Below, piece by piece: positions 53,306 to 61,974 of a DNA stretch of 64,000 nt. The stretch lies in assembly GCF_000233455.1 (NCBI RefSeq), contig NZ_JH376423.1, forward strand, positions 1 through 64,000, written 5' to 3'. Position 1 is the stretch's first letter. Each line of letters opens with the position of its first letter. The notes beneath the pieces are model-generated. The model was given only the letters and a program-made list of their open reading frames with translations. It searched no databases and had not been told where the DNA came from. Position numbers and translations under genes: made by a program. This DNA comes from [Clostridium] citroniae WAL-17108 (GTDB lineage Bacteria > Bacillota > Clostridia > Lachnospirales > Lachnospiraceae).

Positions 53306-53569
53306 ATGAAATACATAAATGCAACTACAATTCTTCCGGATATGTTGATCCAGGAACTGCAAAAATATGTTCAGGCGGGTTATATCTATATCCCTGCCAA
53401 AGATGAACAGCATAAATCCTGGGGCGAATTATCCGGCTGCCGGAAGGAACTTGGCAAACGCAATAAAGCTATCATTGAAAAACACCGGAATGGGGTTTCA
53501 ATGGAAGAACTTGCTGATGAATACTATCTTTCGGTATATGCCATAAGAAAAATAATATATCAGAAATGA
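53306..53569 (+). CDS. CD3324-like small HTH protein
   Basis: An 87-residue protein resembling the CD3324 family. The N-terminus has TTILPDMLIQELQKYVQAGYIYIP; an Arg/Lys-rich middle (GCRKELGKRNKAI) and a recombinase-type HTH at the end (NGVSMEELADEYYLSVYAIR) follow. AAGGAGGAAG precedes ATG 53306. It lies ahead of the Vat-like gene by 129 bases and may regulate it. Function in the family is unknown. Confidence 0.7.
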   Translation: MKYINATTILPDMLIQELQKYVQAGYIYIPAKDEQHKSWGELSGCRKELGKRNKAIIEKHRNGVSMEELADEYYLSVYAIRKIIYQK

Positions 53570-53698
53570 TGATGGAGAGCTGTCGAAAAGGCAGCTCTCT
53601 TTTTCTACTGATCGCTTCGGTGCCATTTGGTGTATTGAGAGTACATTTCCTCCGGAGTACAATCATTGTAAATAATTAGCTGACAGGAGGATTGTAAA

Positions 53699-54334
53699 AT
53701 GGCTGATTCAAAAAAGTTATATCCAAGAACAGGGGATACACAGACCATCTATCTTAAAAATGCGATTACCAGCCCTGACATAGTGGTGGGCGATTATACG
53801 ATGTATAATGATTTTGCAGACAACCCAATCAAGTTTGAACAGAATAATGTGCTGTACCATTATCCTATCAATCATGACAGGCTTTTGATCGGAAAATTTT
53901 GCTCCATTGCCTGCGGTGCGAAATTTCTTTTCAACAGTGCGAATCATACAATGGATTCGTTATCTACCTATCCATTCCCTCTGTTTTTTGAAGAATGGGA
54001 ACTTGAGAAAAAGGATGTTGCAAAAAGCTGGGATAACAAAGGGGACATTATTATTGGAAATGATGTTTGGATTGGTTACGAAGCTGTGATATTGGCAGGC
54101 GTTACCATCGGCAATGGGGCAATTATAGGCGCCCGCGCTGTTGTGACCAAAGATGTGCCGCCATATACCATTGTTGGAGGCGTACCAGCCAAACCCATCA
54201 AAAAGCGCTTTGACAATAAGACCATTTCTGAACTGTTGGATATCCAATGGTGGAATTGGCCGGATGAAACGATTGCCCAAAATATCAAAGCAATACAATC
54301 AGGGAATATGGAACAGATTAGCAGGAGGATTTGA
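53699..54334 (+). CDS. Vat-like xenobiotic acetyltransferase (left-handed beta-helix)
   Basis: A 211-residue hexapeptide-repeat acetyltransferase of the CatB/Vat type. Conserved features: [17 protein letters not shown], the active-site His83 in [15 protein letters not shown], and hexapeptide repeats ([36 protein letters not shown]). Relatives inactivate streptogramin A or chloramphenicol; many chromosomal members are uncharacterised, so resistance is possible but not shown. AGGAGG precedes the ATG. The amide hydrolase starts three bases after its stop. Confidence 0.85.
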   Translation: MADSKKLYPRTGDTQTIYLKNAITSPDIVVGDYTMYNDFADNPIKFEQNNVLYHYPINHDRLLIGKFCSIACGAKFLFNSANHTMDSLSTYPFPLFFEEWELEKKDVAKSWDNKGDIIIGNDVWIGYEAVILAGVTIGNGAIIGARAVVTKDVPPYTIVGGVPAKPIKKRFDNKTISELLDIQWWNWPDETIAQNIKAIQSGNMEQISRRI

Positions 54335-54336
54335 TC

Positions 54337-55032
54337 ATGTGTACGAGATTTGTTTATAATGGAAATGATACGATTACAGGGTTTAATTTTGATATAGACC
54401 TTTCGGTTTGGACACATACCGTTATCAAAGAAAAAGACCGGTTTTATATCGGAATAAAAATGCCTGACGGCGATTATCATTCCTTTCATGGAGTCAATAA
54501 GAACGGAAATACGGGCACGCTGCTGTATGTGAATGGCAATGAAAATGGAAAACATGCGGACGGCAGAACCTGCTGCACCATTTCTGAGCTGACTGAAAAC
54601 TTTATTAAAGGCGAAATCTCACTTGATGACGCGCTTAATATAGTGCAAAACAGCAAAGTTGTTTATGCTCCGGATACCACGATGCAGGCTATGCTTTCGG
54701 ATAGAAACGGGCGTGTACTTATCATAGAGCCTGGATTGGGATACCGGTTAGAGCGGACAAGGTATTCTCTGATTACAAACTACTCGGTGTTGCGTCCGGA
54801 AACAACCAGGCCTTATATTGTATCTGGAGATGACAGATTTGAAAGAGGCGTCAAACAGCTTGAGGTCTGTGATGATGAGTTTTCCGTTGCGGAAGCATTC
54901 CGCGTATTAAAATCTGTAAAGCAGGAAGGATTATGGGCAACCAGAGTATCTTTTGTATATTCAGTTGGCGGGAATAAGGTTTACTATGTTCTCAATAATG
55001 ACTTTGAACATATGGAAGAGTATGGGTTTTAA
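54337..55032 (+). CDS. Choloylglycine hydrolase-like Ntn amide hydrolase
   Basis: A 231-residue product beginning Met-Cys (CTRFVYNGNDTITGFNFD): after Met removal, Cys2 would be the N-terminal nucleophile of the choloylglycine/penicillin V acylase family. This fixes the start at ATG 54337, with GCAGGAGG upstream, over TTG 54331. Further marks are GFNFD (Asp), YVNGNENGKHADGRT, and LRPETTRPYIVSGDDR. It is shorter than bile salt hydrolases (about 325) and lacks some of their loops, so the substrate (bile acid conjugate, acyl-homoserine lactone, beta-lactam or other amide) is open. Confidence 0.75.
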   Translation: MCTRFVYNGNDTITGFNFDIDLSVWTHTVIKEKDRFYIGIKMPDGDYHSFHGVNKNGNTGTLLYVNGNENGKHADGRTCCTISELTENFIKGEISLDDALNIVQNSKVVYAPDTTMQAMLSDRNGRVLIIEPGLGYRLERTRYSLITNYSVLRPETTRPYIVSGDDRFERGVKQLEVCDDEFSVAEAFRVLKSVKQEGLWATRVSFVYSVGGNKVYYVLNNDFEHMEEYGF

Positions 55033-55098
55033 AAGAGACGGCATAGAAAATCCGCAGGCCAGGCTGTAATCTTCATAATATTGTAATGAGATTATCAA

Positions 55099-55128
55099 TT
55101 GTGGCTTGCCGGAGAAACATGGTATACT
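55099..55128 (+). promoter_or_regulatory. Possible promoter of the second two-component operon
   Basis: TTGTGG (55099-55104), an 18-base spacer and TATACT (55123-55128), 32 bases before the response regulator start. Confidence 0.45.
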
Positions 55129-55160
55129 GATTCTGACTACAAAAGCAGGAGAGAGCGGCC

Positions 55161-55826
55161 ATGGATAAAAACAGGATTTTGATCATAGAGGATGAAGCTT
55201 CCATTCGGGAGCTGCTTGCCATGAATCTGGAGGCGGTGGGATATGAGGTGGATCTGGCAGAGGACGGTGTTAAGGCGGAACAAAAAATCCTTGCAGACCA
55301 AGGCTTATATGACCTGGCCCTGGTGGATGTGATGCTGCCCGGGCCCGGAGGGTTTGACCTGATCGGGAGCTTGAACCAGAAGGAGATCCCCTGTATCTTT
55401 CTCACAGCCAAGGCGGATGTGGCCTCCAAGGTAAAGGGGCTGCGTCTGGGGGCGGAGGATTATATGGTAAAGCCCTTTGAGATGATGGAACTTTTTGCCA
55501 GGGTGGAAAATGTCTTAAAGAGAAGGAAGAAACTAAAGGATTTTATGGAGATTGACAAATGCAGGATCGATCTGTCCAGCCATAAGGTATATGAGGAGGG
55601 GGAGGAGATCTCCCTAAAACCCATGGAATATGACCTGTTCCTCTTTTTCTGCAGGAACCAGAACGTGGCATTTACCAGAAACCAGCTGCTTGACAGGATA
55701 TGGGGAGGGGATTACGGCGGTGAGACCAGGACCGTGGATGTCCATGTGGCCAGCCTTCGCAGGAAGCTGAAGGCTGGGAGCAGGATACAGACCATTCCAA
55801 AGCTGGGATACCGCCTGGAGGTGTAG
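55161..55826 (+). CDS. OmpR/PhoB-family response regulator
   Basis: A 221-residue regulator. Receiver domain with EDE at 10-12, phospho-Asp56 in LALVDVMLPGPGG, and Lys in MVKPFEMM. C-terminal winged helix (about 130-220), with LKPMEYDLFLFF and closing IQTIPKLGYRLEV. AGGAGAGAG precedes the start. Kinase gene follows after 7 bases. Regulon unknown; the downstream lipoprotein is a likely partner. Confidence 0.9.
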   Translation: MDKNRILIIEDEASIRELLAMNLEAVGYEVDLAEDGVKAEQKILADQGLYDLALVDVMLPGPGGFDLIGSLNQKEIPCIFLTAKADVASKVKGLRLGAEDYMVKPFEMMELFARVENVLKRRKKLKDFMEIDKCRIDLSSHKVYEEGEEISLKPMEYDLFLFFCRNQNVAFTRNQLLDRIWGGDYGGETRTVDVHVASLRRKLKAGSRIQTIPKLGYRLEV

Positions 55827-55833
55827 GGTATAG

Positions 55834-57222
55834 ATGAAGCTTACGAAAAAATTAGTTATCATACTGTTGTCAGGACTCGGAGCCGGGTTTCTGGCTATCA
55901 GTACCGCAGCTGTATGGCAGATGCGTTCCCAAAGCATAGCCATGGCCGTGGACAATTATGGAAAGCAGATGGACTCCATTGCCTATGCATTTTCTGAGAT
56001 CGGCACAAGGGATGAGTTTGAAAACCTGGGGGACATTGCGGCGGAGGCATATCTTAAATACCAGTTCCGCAAGTGTTACAAGGAGGGGTATGCCCTTCTT
56101 AAGGGGAATGAGTGCCTTGTAAATCTTACGGATTATGAAATCCTTTCCCCGTCCGAGCTTGGGGAGGAACATATGATCCAGCATCTTGGTACCAGATCAG
56201 TCCTCCTGATGAAGCGGGAGGTCAGCCAGTTCCCCGGCTATCAGGTGCTGATGACCCAGGATATTACCCCGTATTATCAGGAGATAGAGCGTCAGGGAAC
56301 GCATCTGCTTGTGCTCTGCGGTCTGATCTGGGCTGTCGCCGGAGCCGGAGTGTCTGTTTTGGTCCACAGGGCATTGAAACCCTTACGGCGGCTGACAAAG
56401 GCAGCTGAGAAGATCGGAGAGGGAAATCTGGATGAGCGGGTTCCTGTGGAGAGCCGGGACGAAATCGGGGAGTTTGCACAGGTTTTTAACCAGATGACCA
56501 AGAAGGTGGAAGGGCAGGTGGAGGATCTGCAGCTGCTTCTGGGGGCATTGGCCCATGAGATCAAGACACCTATGACAGCTGTGATCGGGTATTCCGACAG
56601 CCTGCTCCATGTGAAGTTGTCCGAGGAAAACCGGAAACGGGCCCTGGAACAGATCCACCATGCAGGTCTTAGACTGGAACGCCTTTCCGCTAAAATGCTG
56701 AATTTTCTGGGTACATATGAGAATGATGAGGTTCAGTTTGAAGAACTTGGCGTGGAAGCCCTGTTTCAGGAAGTGATCAGGGAAACGGAACCCTTGTGGA
56801 GCCGGAAGGGAGTTGTGGTGGAGGCGGAAACAGGGGATGGTGCGCCTGAGTCTGTGAACGGGGACAGGGAACTGTTGCTCACTCTTTTAAATAACCTGGT
56901 GCACAACGGAATAAAGGCCTCAGCACCGGGAAACCGTATCCGGCTCAGGGCAGATCAGGGCGTTTTATCCGTATGGGATGAGGGCTGCGGTATTCCTGAA
57001 AAGGATCTGCCCCATGTGAAAGAGGCATTTTATATGGCGGATAAATCCAGGAGCGGAAGTGAGGGCGGTTCCGGTCTGGGTCTGGCTCTTTGCGAGCGGA
57101 TCGCACGCCTGCATGGAATGGAGATGAAGATTGAATCTGTGAGTGAGGGGGATGGGAAGGGGAAGGACCGGCCCAGGGGGACCGTGGTATTCCTTTATCT
57201 TCCGGACGGATATGGCCGGTGA
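55834..57222 (+). CDS. Sensor histidine kinase
   Basis: A 462-residue HPK with two membrane segments (about 8-28 and 155-178), an extracytoplasmic region of about 125 residues, HAMP (LRRLTKAAEKIGEGN), HisKA box ALAHEIKTPMTAV with His241, and the N/G1/G2 boxes (NLVHNGIKAS, VWDEGCGIP, GGSGLGLALCE). It pairs with the preceding regulator. The ligand is not evident. Confidence 0.9.
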   Translation: MKLTKKLVIILLSGLGAGFLAISTAAVWQMRSQSIAMAVDNYGKQMDSIAYAFSEIGTRDEFENLGDIAAEAYLKYQFRKCYKEGYALLKGNECLVNLTDYEILSPSELGEEHMIQHLGTRSVLLMKREVSQFPGYQVLMTQDITPYYQEIERQGTHLLVLCGLIWAVAGAGVSVLVHRALKPLRRLTKAAEKIGEGNLDERVPVESRDEIGEFAQVFNQMTKKVEGQVEDLQLLLGALAHEIKTPMTAVIGYSDSLLHVKLSEENRKRALEQIHHAGLRLERLSAKMLNFLGTYENDEVQFEELGVEALFQEVIRETEPLWSRKGVVVEAETGDGAPESVNGDRELLLTLLNNLVHNGIKASAPGNRIRLRADQGVLSVWDEGCGIPEKDLPHVKEAFYMADKSRSGSEGGSGLGLALCERIARLHGMEMKIESVSEGDGKGKDRPRGTVVFLYLPDGYGR

Positions 57223-57313
57223 CCTGTTTACAAAACGTTTACATTTTGATGAGGACTTTGCCGTCCAAACCGGATACAATGGGCTTATCAAAAAGAAAAG
57301 GAGTGAAGAGACA

Positions 57314-58645
57314 GTGAAACGGAAAGAAAAACGGTCCCTTCTTTTGAGCATGGTCCTGGCCGCAGTTCTTCTTGGGGGCTGCGGGGGAACGGAGGAGCCA
57401 AAGGTGATCGGTGAGGAGACGGATGTTGTTTCCGGGCAGCAGACCGGGGATCACAACAAGGAACGTGTTCCGGGTACAGAGAACGGGGGTACTGAGGGGG
57501 AACAGATCCAGGAACAGGTACAGGCACCGGAATATTATAAGGCAGAGGTCAAGGGGGGCGGACTGCTTCTTTCAGCGGATGCACTTGTAACAGTGCCGGA
57601 TGTGCGGGCAGCCGGTTCAGGAACCTCCGGCTCCGTGAATTTTACAAACGAAGAGTATTCTGCGGTGAAGAAAGCCCTGGAGGACCAGATGGGTATTAAA
57701 TGGGGAGAGGAGCACAGCGAATCACTGCAGCCGGTTCCGCTGGAGGGAACGGAGGAACTGTTAAAACAGACAGGGACCAGCACCACAGCCAGGGGGATTA
57801 GCCCATCGGAAGATGAATACATGATTTCTTACCAGACAATGGGGGAGGAGATCACATTCCCCACCTCCATTATCTGGGTTACAAAAACGGAGAATGACGG
57901 CCGCAGCACGTCCAGACCTGCCCGCATTTTTGGGACGGGAGAGACTATGGAAGGACAGCCGGAAGAAAAGGACACACAGCTGGAGGAAAAAGCGGAAGCG
58001 CTGATCCGGGCCATTGGCTTTAAGGATTATCAGATATGCCGGGGAAGATGGAGGGAATCTTATTATGAGTTAAGGGGCAGGTCATGGTCGGAGAATGATT
58101 ATTGTGTTTCCTTTACGCCGGTGGTAAAGGGAATCAGCTGCACCAGGCCGGAGGTGAGCCTTTTGGGAAACTCATACATAAAAGGCCCGTATATTGACGT
58201 GTTTTACGGTGAGGATGGAACCCTGAACCAGCTGAAGATCATTGGGAAAGAGGAGGTAAAGGAGGTGGGAGGCGGAGAGTTTCTGCTGCCCTTTGAGGCC
58301 GTGCACCAACTCTTTGAGCAGTATTGCAAAGACTATTTTACCCCCGGCAGCAGTGGCGGGGCAGCTGCACAGACGTCCATGGCCGGTGAAGGGACCACAA
58401 TGGAGGAGGTGTATGTAAATGTTAAAAGTGTAAAACTGGAATATGTCTTCTCCCTTCCAAAGGATGATACAAAGGAGGAACTGGAACTGATCCCTGTATG
58501 GAATTTTTACGGCAGCCTTGAAAAGACACCCTTCCTTACATCCACGGAGGACAGCCGGGAGACCGTATACTGGACCGCCAGGCAGGAGCCGGAAGGGCGC
58601 ATCCTTTCCATACGGGCTGATGACGGACAGATTTTGGCTGATTGA
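57314..58645 (+). CDS. Lipoprotein of unknown function in the two-component operon
   Basis: A 443-residue exported lipoprotein: a basic start KRKEKRSLLLSMVLAAVLLG and lipobox LGGC with Cys23. The mature part has a Gly/Gln/Glu-rich linker, then a globular domain (YKAEVKGGGLLLSADALVTV, AGDGETMEGQPEE-like acidic stretch, VSFTPVVKGISC, YIDVFYGEDGTLNQLKI) reminiscent of DUF6034-type lipoproteins, but no assignment is firm. GTG 57314 with AAAAGGAG upstream is preferred; the frame extends back into the kinase gene to 57143. It could be the sensed or accessory component of the kinase. Confidence 0.7.
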   Translation: MKRKEKRSLLLSMVLAAVLLGGCGGTEEPKVIGEETDVVSGQQTGDHNKERVPGTENGGTEGEQIQEQVQAPEYYKAEVKGGGLLLSADALVTVPDVRAAGSGTSGSVNFTNEEYSAVKKALEDQMGIKWGEEHSESLQPVPLEGTEELLKQTGTSTTARGISPSEDEYMISYQTMGEEITFPTSIIWVTKTENDGRSTSRPARIFGTGETMEGQPEEKDTQLEEKAEALIRAIGFKDYQICRGRWRESYYELRGRSWSENDYCVSFTPVVKGISCTRPEVSLLGNSYIKGPYIDVFYGEDGTLNQLKIIGKEEVKEVGGGEFLLPFEAVHQLFEQYCKDYFTPGSSGGAAAQTSMAGEGTTMEEVYVNVKSVKLEYVFSLPKDDTKEELELIPVWNFYGSLEKTPFLTSTEDSRETVYWTARQEPEGRILSIRADDGQILAD

Positions 58646-58689
58646 CTTTTGTGCGGATAAACCATTTGCGGACCTGAGATGGATTATTC

Positions 58690-58718
58690 TTGAGATGATA
58701 TGATAAAACTGCTATACT
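58690..58718 (+). promoter_or_regulatory. Promoter of the sugar-binding/YesMN operon
   Basis: TTGAGA (58690-58695), a 17-base spacer and TATACT (58713-58718). The -10 box overlaps the left arm of the hairpin at 58714. Confidence 0.6.
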
Positions 58719-58758
58719 CGAAGTGCGGGCCGGATCTTTTGGTCCGCACTTCGAGTAT
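58714..58758. repeat. Perfect 15-bp inverted repeat overlapping the promoter
   Basis: atactcgaagtgcgg (58714-58728) and ccgcacttcgagtat (58744-58758) with a 15-base loop. It begins inside the -10 box and extends over the expected transcript start, so it may be an operator or a leader hairpin. No T-run follows. Confidence 0.75.
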
Positions 58759-58841
58759 ATTGCATGATCCCGGTGATGCCCGGATGCCCTTATCCGGACC
58801 AAAGGCAGCTGATTAAATGGCAAGGAGCAGAGAATAAGAAG

Positions 58842-60176
58842 ATGAAAAACAGGGTGAAGAGAGGATTAGCCGCAGTAGCCGCGTGTGTGATTGTTAGTTT
58901 ATGCGGCTGTTCCCAAAGTGTCCGGGTTCCCGAAACCGATGCAAGGACGGAAGCCGGTTTGGAGAAGATAAAGCTGGAGGTTTTTTATTCCAGGGACGAT
59001 ATCACGTGGTCCCTTGTAATGGACGACCTTTGCAGTAAGTTTGAGAATGAGAACCCGGACATAGATCTGGAACTGCAGGATGGGGGAAGCGGGATCTATG
59101 AGGAGAGCTTAAAGGTCAAGGAAGCCTTAAATGAATTTCCGGATCTGTTTGAGATACAGAATGTGGACGGTTACGTGGCCAATGACCGTCTTGGTCCCAT
59201 ACCGCCTTCTGTCAGCAGTCTCATAGAGGAACCGGTCTATAGGAACGGGACGGTCTATACAGTTCCCCTCTATACAACCACATACGGCATTATCTATAAT
59301 CAGGTGCTGTTTAAAAAGTATCACCTTCAGGCGCCCCAGACCTATGAGGAATTTCTGGAAATATGCCGAACCCTCAGCAGCCACGGGGTGGTGCCCCTGA
59401 TGTGTGGCGGGACAAAGGAGGACAGCATCGCCTACTGGCTGAATTATTTTTATCAGAAGAATGTGCTTCCAAGTGCCGGGGAACAGGGGGTCCGTTCCCC
59501 GGATTTTACGGCTCCCGGCTACATGGACATGCTGGGGGATTTTGAACGTCTGATGGACAGCAGGTATGTGCTGAAGGATTCCGTGTATATGAATGACAGC
59601 CAGATCATTTCCCAGTTCCTGGACTCCCAGGTTGCGATGTATTACACAAAACCCAGTTTTATCGCCAATATCATACTGGCGGATCCGGACTGTATGAGTT
59701 CCACAAAAGACAACATGGGAGTGGAGATAGAGGATGACAGCAGTACGGTGCGCCTGGCATGGTTTTTTGTTCCCACAGGAAATGGGGATATGGTGGCCAC
59801 AAGGGAGATCGGTTCCCAGCTGGCCATTTCCAAGGAGTGTGCCCAGGACCCGGCCCGGTATCAGGCAGCGGAGCGGTACCTGAAGTTTTTATTTGAGGAT
59901 GAAAATTACCGGGGGATCCTGAAATCCATGTATGGATTCCAGACCACGAAAAAAAGGGTATTGTATCCGGCTCCATCAGTGCAGCAATATCTGATCATTG
60001 ATTACCGTTATGCCAGGAAAGAGGAGTCTTTTTTGGATGCCGATCATATTTCCGGCAGTTTTAGGGGGGAGTTGTCCAAGGCGCTGTATCTGCTCCTGGG
60101 CCATTCCATGACAGTGGAGGAAACTGCCCGTTATCTCAATACAAAGTGGAGTGAGACAAGTGAAAAGGAAAAATAA
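58842..60176 (+). CDS. Extracellular sugar-binding lipoprotein
   Basis: A 444-residue ABC-type solute-binding protein, family 1. Signal and lipobox LCGC with Cys23 (KNRVKRGLAAVAACVIVSLC). Characteristic FENENPDIDLELQDGG, LYTTTYGIIYNQVLFKKY and LAISKECAQDPARYQAAERYL. ATG 58842 with CAAGGAG upstream fits the signal peptide; the frame is open from 58764. No permease genes are next to it; it precedes a YesM-type kinase and may act as the sensing co-receptor. Substrate unknown. Confidence 0.85.
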   Translation: MKNRVKRGLAAVAACVIVSLCGCSQSVRVPETDARTEAGLEKIKLEVFYSRDDITWSLVMDDLCSKFENENPDIDLELQDGGSGIYEESLKVKEALNEFPDLFEIQNVDGYVANDRLGPIPPSVSSLIEEPVYRNGTVYTVPLYTTTYGIIYNQVLFKKYHLQAPQTYEEFLEICRTLSSHGVVPLMCGGTKEDSIAYWLNYFYQKNVLPSAGEQGVRSPDFTAPGYMDMLGDFERLMDSRYVLKDSVYMNDSQIISQFLDSQVAMYYTKPSFIANIILADPDCMSSTKDNMGVEIEDDSSTVRLAWFFVPTGNGDMVATREIGSQLAISKECAQDPARYQAAERYLKFLFEDENYRGILKSMYGFQTTKKRVLYPAPSVQQYLIIDYRYARKEESFLDADHISGSFRGELSKALYLLLGHSMTVEETARYLNTKWSETSEKEK

Positions 60177-61974
60177 AAGATATATCAGTATCTTTACAAA
60201 GTCGGTGATCGCATTTTTAGGTCTGGGTTTTCTTCCATTTATGGTCATCAGTCTGACTGTATTTAAAAAGAATATTGACAAGGTAACGGAGACCGCCATA
60301 CACAACGCATCCCAGATCACAAAGGGCATCAATGACGACATAGCGGTGCTGCTGGAGGAGATCAGTGATCACAGCAAGTATCTCTATGAGTATGAGGCTG
60401 ATGATTACGGATATTTTTATGAGATCATGACCAATGACGCTATCTCGGATATTTTAAGGGAAAATCTGGTGGAGGACGCCCTGAAAAAGATATTGTACAG
60501 GAATGACTCCATTAACCATGTGTATTTTATTGACACAAAGGGAAAGGTCTATTCCTCCACCAAGGCACCGGAGAAGATCGTAAACCAAAAGCTCATGGAT
60601 GAATGGGGAAATGCCCATTATGTTCCTGAGAAAAACGCGGTTACCATCATTCCCACCCATGGCACGGAGTATTATTTTAATTCTTCCAAAGAGAACTTTA
60701 CCTATGTACGGAACATCATGAACACGCGCTCCATTGAATCCGCAAGCAGGGAGATACTGGGCACCTTATACATTGATGTAAGCGCGGACAGCTTCCAGAC
60801 CATTATAGATGAAGCAGGTCTGGTGGGCAATGACCATATCTTTGTCTGCGATTGGGGCAGGGACGCCCTGATCTACAGCAATTACAGCGGCACAGAGGCG
60901 GCGGAGGACTATGGGAAAATGAAAAAGGATTTTTCGCCCGAAGACCGTAAATTCTGCCTGAAATCAGACCAGATGTATTATATCGGCTACAACATGAAAC
61001 AGACGGACTGGGCCGTGGTGGAAAAGCTTCCCTTTTCAAACCTGGAAAAGACGTATCAGTCCATTATCCGGAGCACCGTTTACCTGGTGCTGGTGAGTAT
61101 TGCCCTTTTGATGATCCTGTATTATTTTAACTCAAAGACCACCGCAAAGCCGATCCGGCTGTTAAAAGACGCCATGGATAAGATCAAGGCGGGAAAGCTG
61201 GAGACCCGTGTGGATATCAGGTCTAATGATGAACTGGGAGTTCTTGCGGATGGGCTGAATAATATGACGGAACAGCTTCAAAAGCACATAGAGAAGGTCT
61301 ATATTTCGGAGATCCGCCAGAAGGAAGCCCAGATCAAAGCGCTGACGGCCCAGATACAGCCCCATTACCTGTATAATACACTGGATGCGATCCGCATGTC
61401 CGCCATTACCAATGATGACCATGATACGGCGCTGATGCTGGAAAGCCTGTCAGCCCAGATGCGTTATCTGATCGGGGATGCCAGAAGCCTGGTGACCCTG
61501 AAGGAGGAGCTGGACAGTATCCGGAATTATTTTATCATTATACAGATCCGGTATGAGAATGCCGTTCAGCTGGAGATCAACGGGAAAAATGAGACCTTAA
61601 AATGCAGGATACCGCGCCTGACCCTGCAGCCGATTATTGAAAATTCCGTCAAGTACGGGATCTCACCCAGGGGAGAGGGGAGCATAGCTGTCTATACGGA
61701 GAAAAAACAGGAATACCTGGAGATTACCGTTCTGGACGATGGGGTGGGAATGGACGGGGAGACGCTGGCTTATGTGAACGGCGTCTTAAAGGGAACCGTG
61801 ATCCAGGAACGGACAGAGGAACGCAGGTTCAGTATTGGCCTTAAGAATATCGAGGACAGGATCAAGCTGCAGTTTGGCGACTGCTATGGGATCCGGCTTG
61901 ACAGCACGCCGGGGCTGGGCACGCTTGTGCATGTGAAATTACCGGTCTACTATGGAGAAGGAGAGGGAGATTAG
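60160..61974 (+). CDS. YesM-type sensor histidine kinase
   Basis: A 604-residue kinase of the HPK7/LytS-YesM type. Membrane segments near residues 12-35 and 300-325 flank a large dCache-like sensor domain. HAMP (PIRLLKDAMDKIKAGKLETR), His-kinase box QIQPHYLYNTLDAIRMSA with the phosphorylated His, and HATPase motifs (PIIENSVKYGISPRGEG, LDDGVGMDG, FSIGLKNIEDR). GTG 60160 with GGAGTGAG upstream is preferred to GTG 60151. It overlaps the binding protein gene and the next gene starts directly after its stop. It should sense an extracellular sugar with the lipoprotein. Confidence 0.88.
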   Translation: MKRKNKRYISIFTKSVIAFLGLGFLPFMVISLTVFKKNIDKVTETAIHNASQITKGINDDIAVLLEEISDHSKYLYEYEADDYGYFYEIMTNDAISDILRENLVEDALKKILYRNDSINHVYFIDTKGKVYSSTKAPEKIVNQKLMDEWGNAHYVPEKNAVTIIPTHGTEYYFNSSKENFTYVRNIMNTRSIESASREILGTLYIDVSADSFQTIIDEAGLVGNDHIFVCDWGRDALIYSNYSGTEAAEDYGKMKKDFSPEDRKFCLKSDQMYYIGYNMKQTDWAVVEKLPFSNLEKTYQSIIRSTVYLVLVSIALLMILYYFNSKTTAKPIRLLKDAMDKIKAGKLETRVDIRSNDELGVLADGLNNMTEQLQKHIEKVYISEIRQKEAQIKALTAQIQPHYLYNTLDAIRMSAITNDDHDTALMLESLSAQMRYLIGDARSLVTLKEELDSIRNYFIIIQIRYENAVQLEINGKNETLKCRIPRLTLQPIIENSVKYGISPRGEGSIAVYTEKKQEYLEITVLDDGVGMDGETLAYVNGVLKGTVIQERTEERRFSIGLKNIEDRIKLQFGDCYGIRLDSTPGLGTLVHVKLPVYYGEGEGD

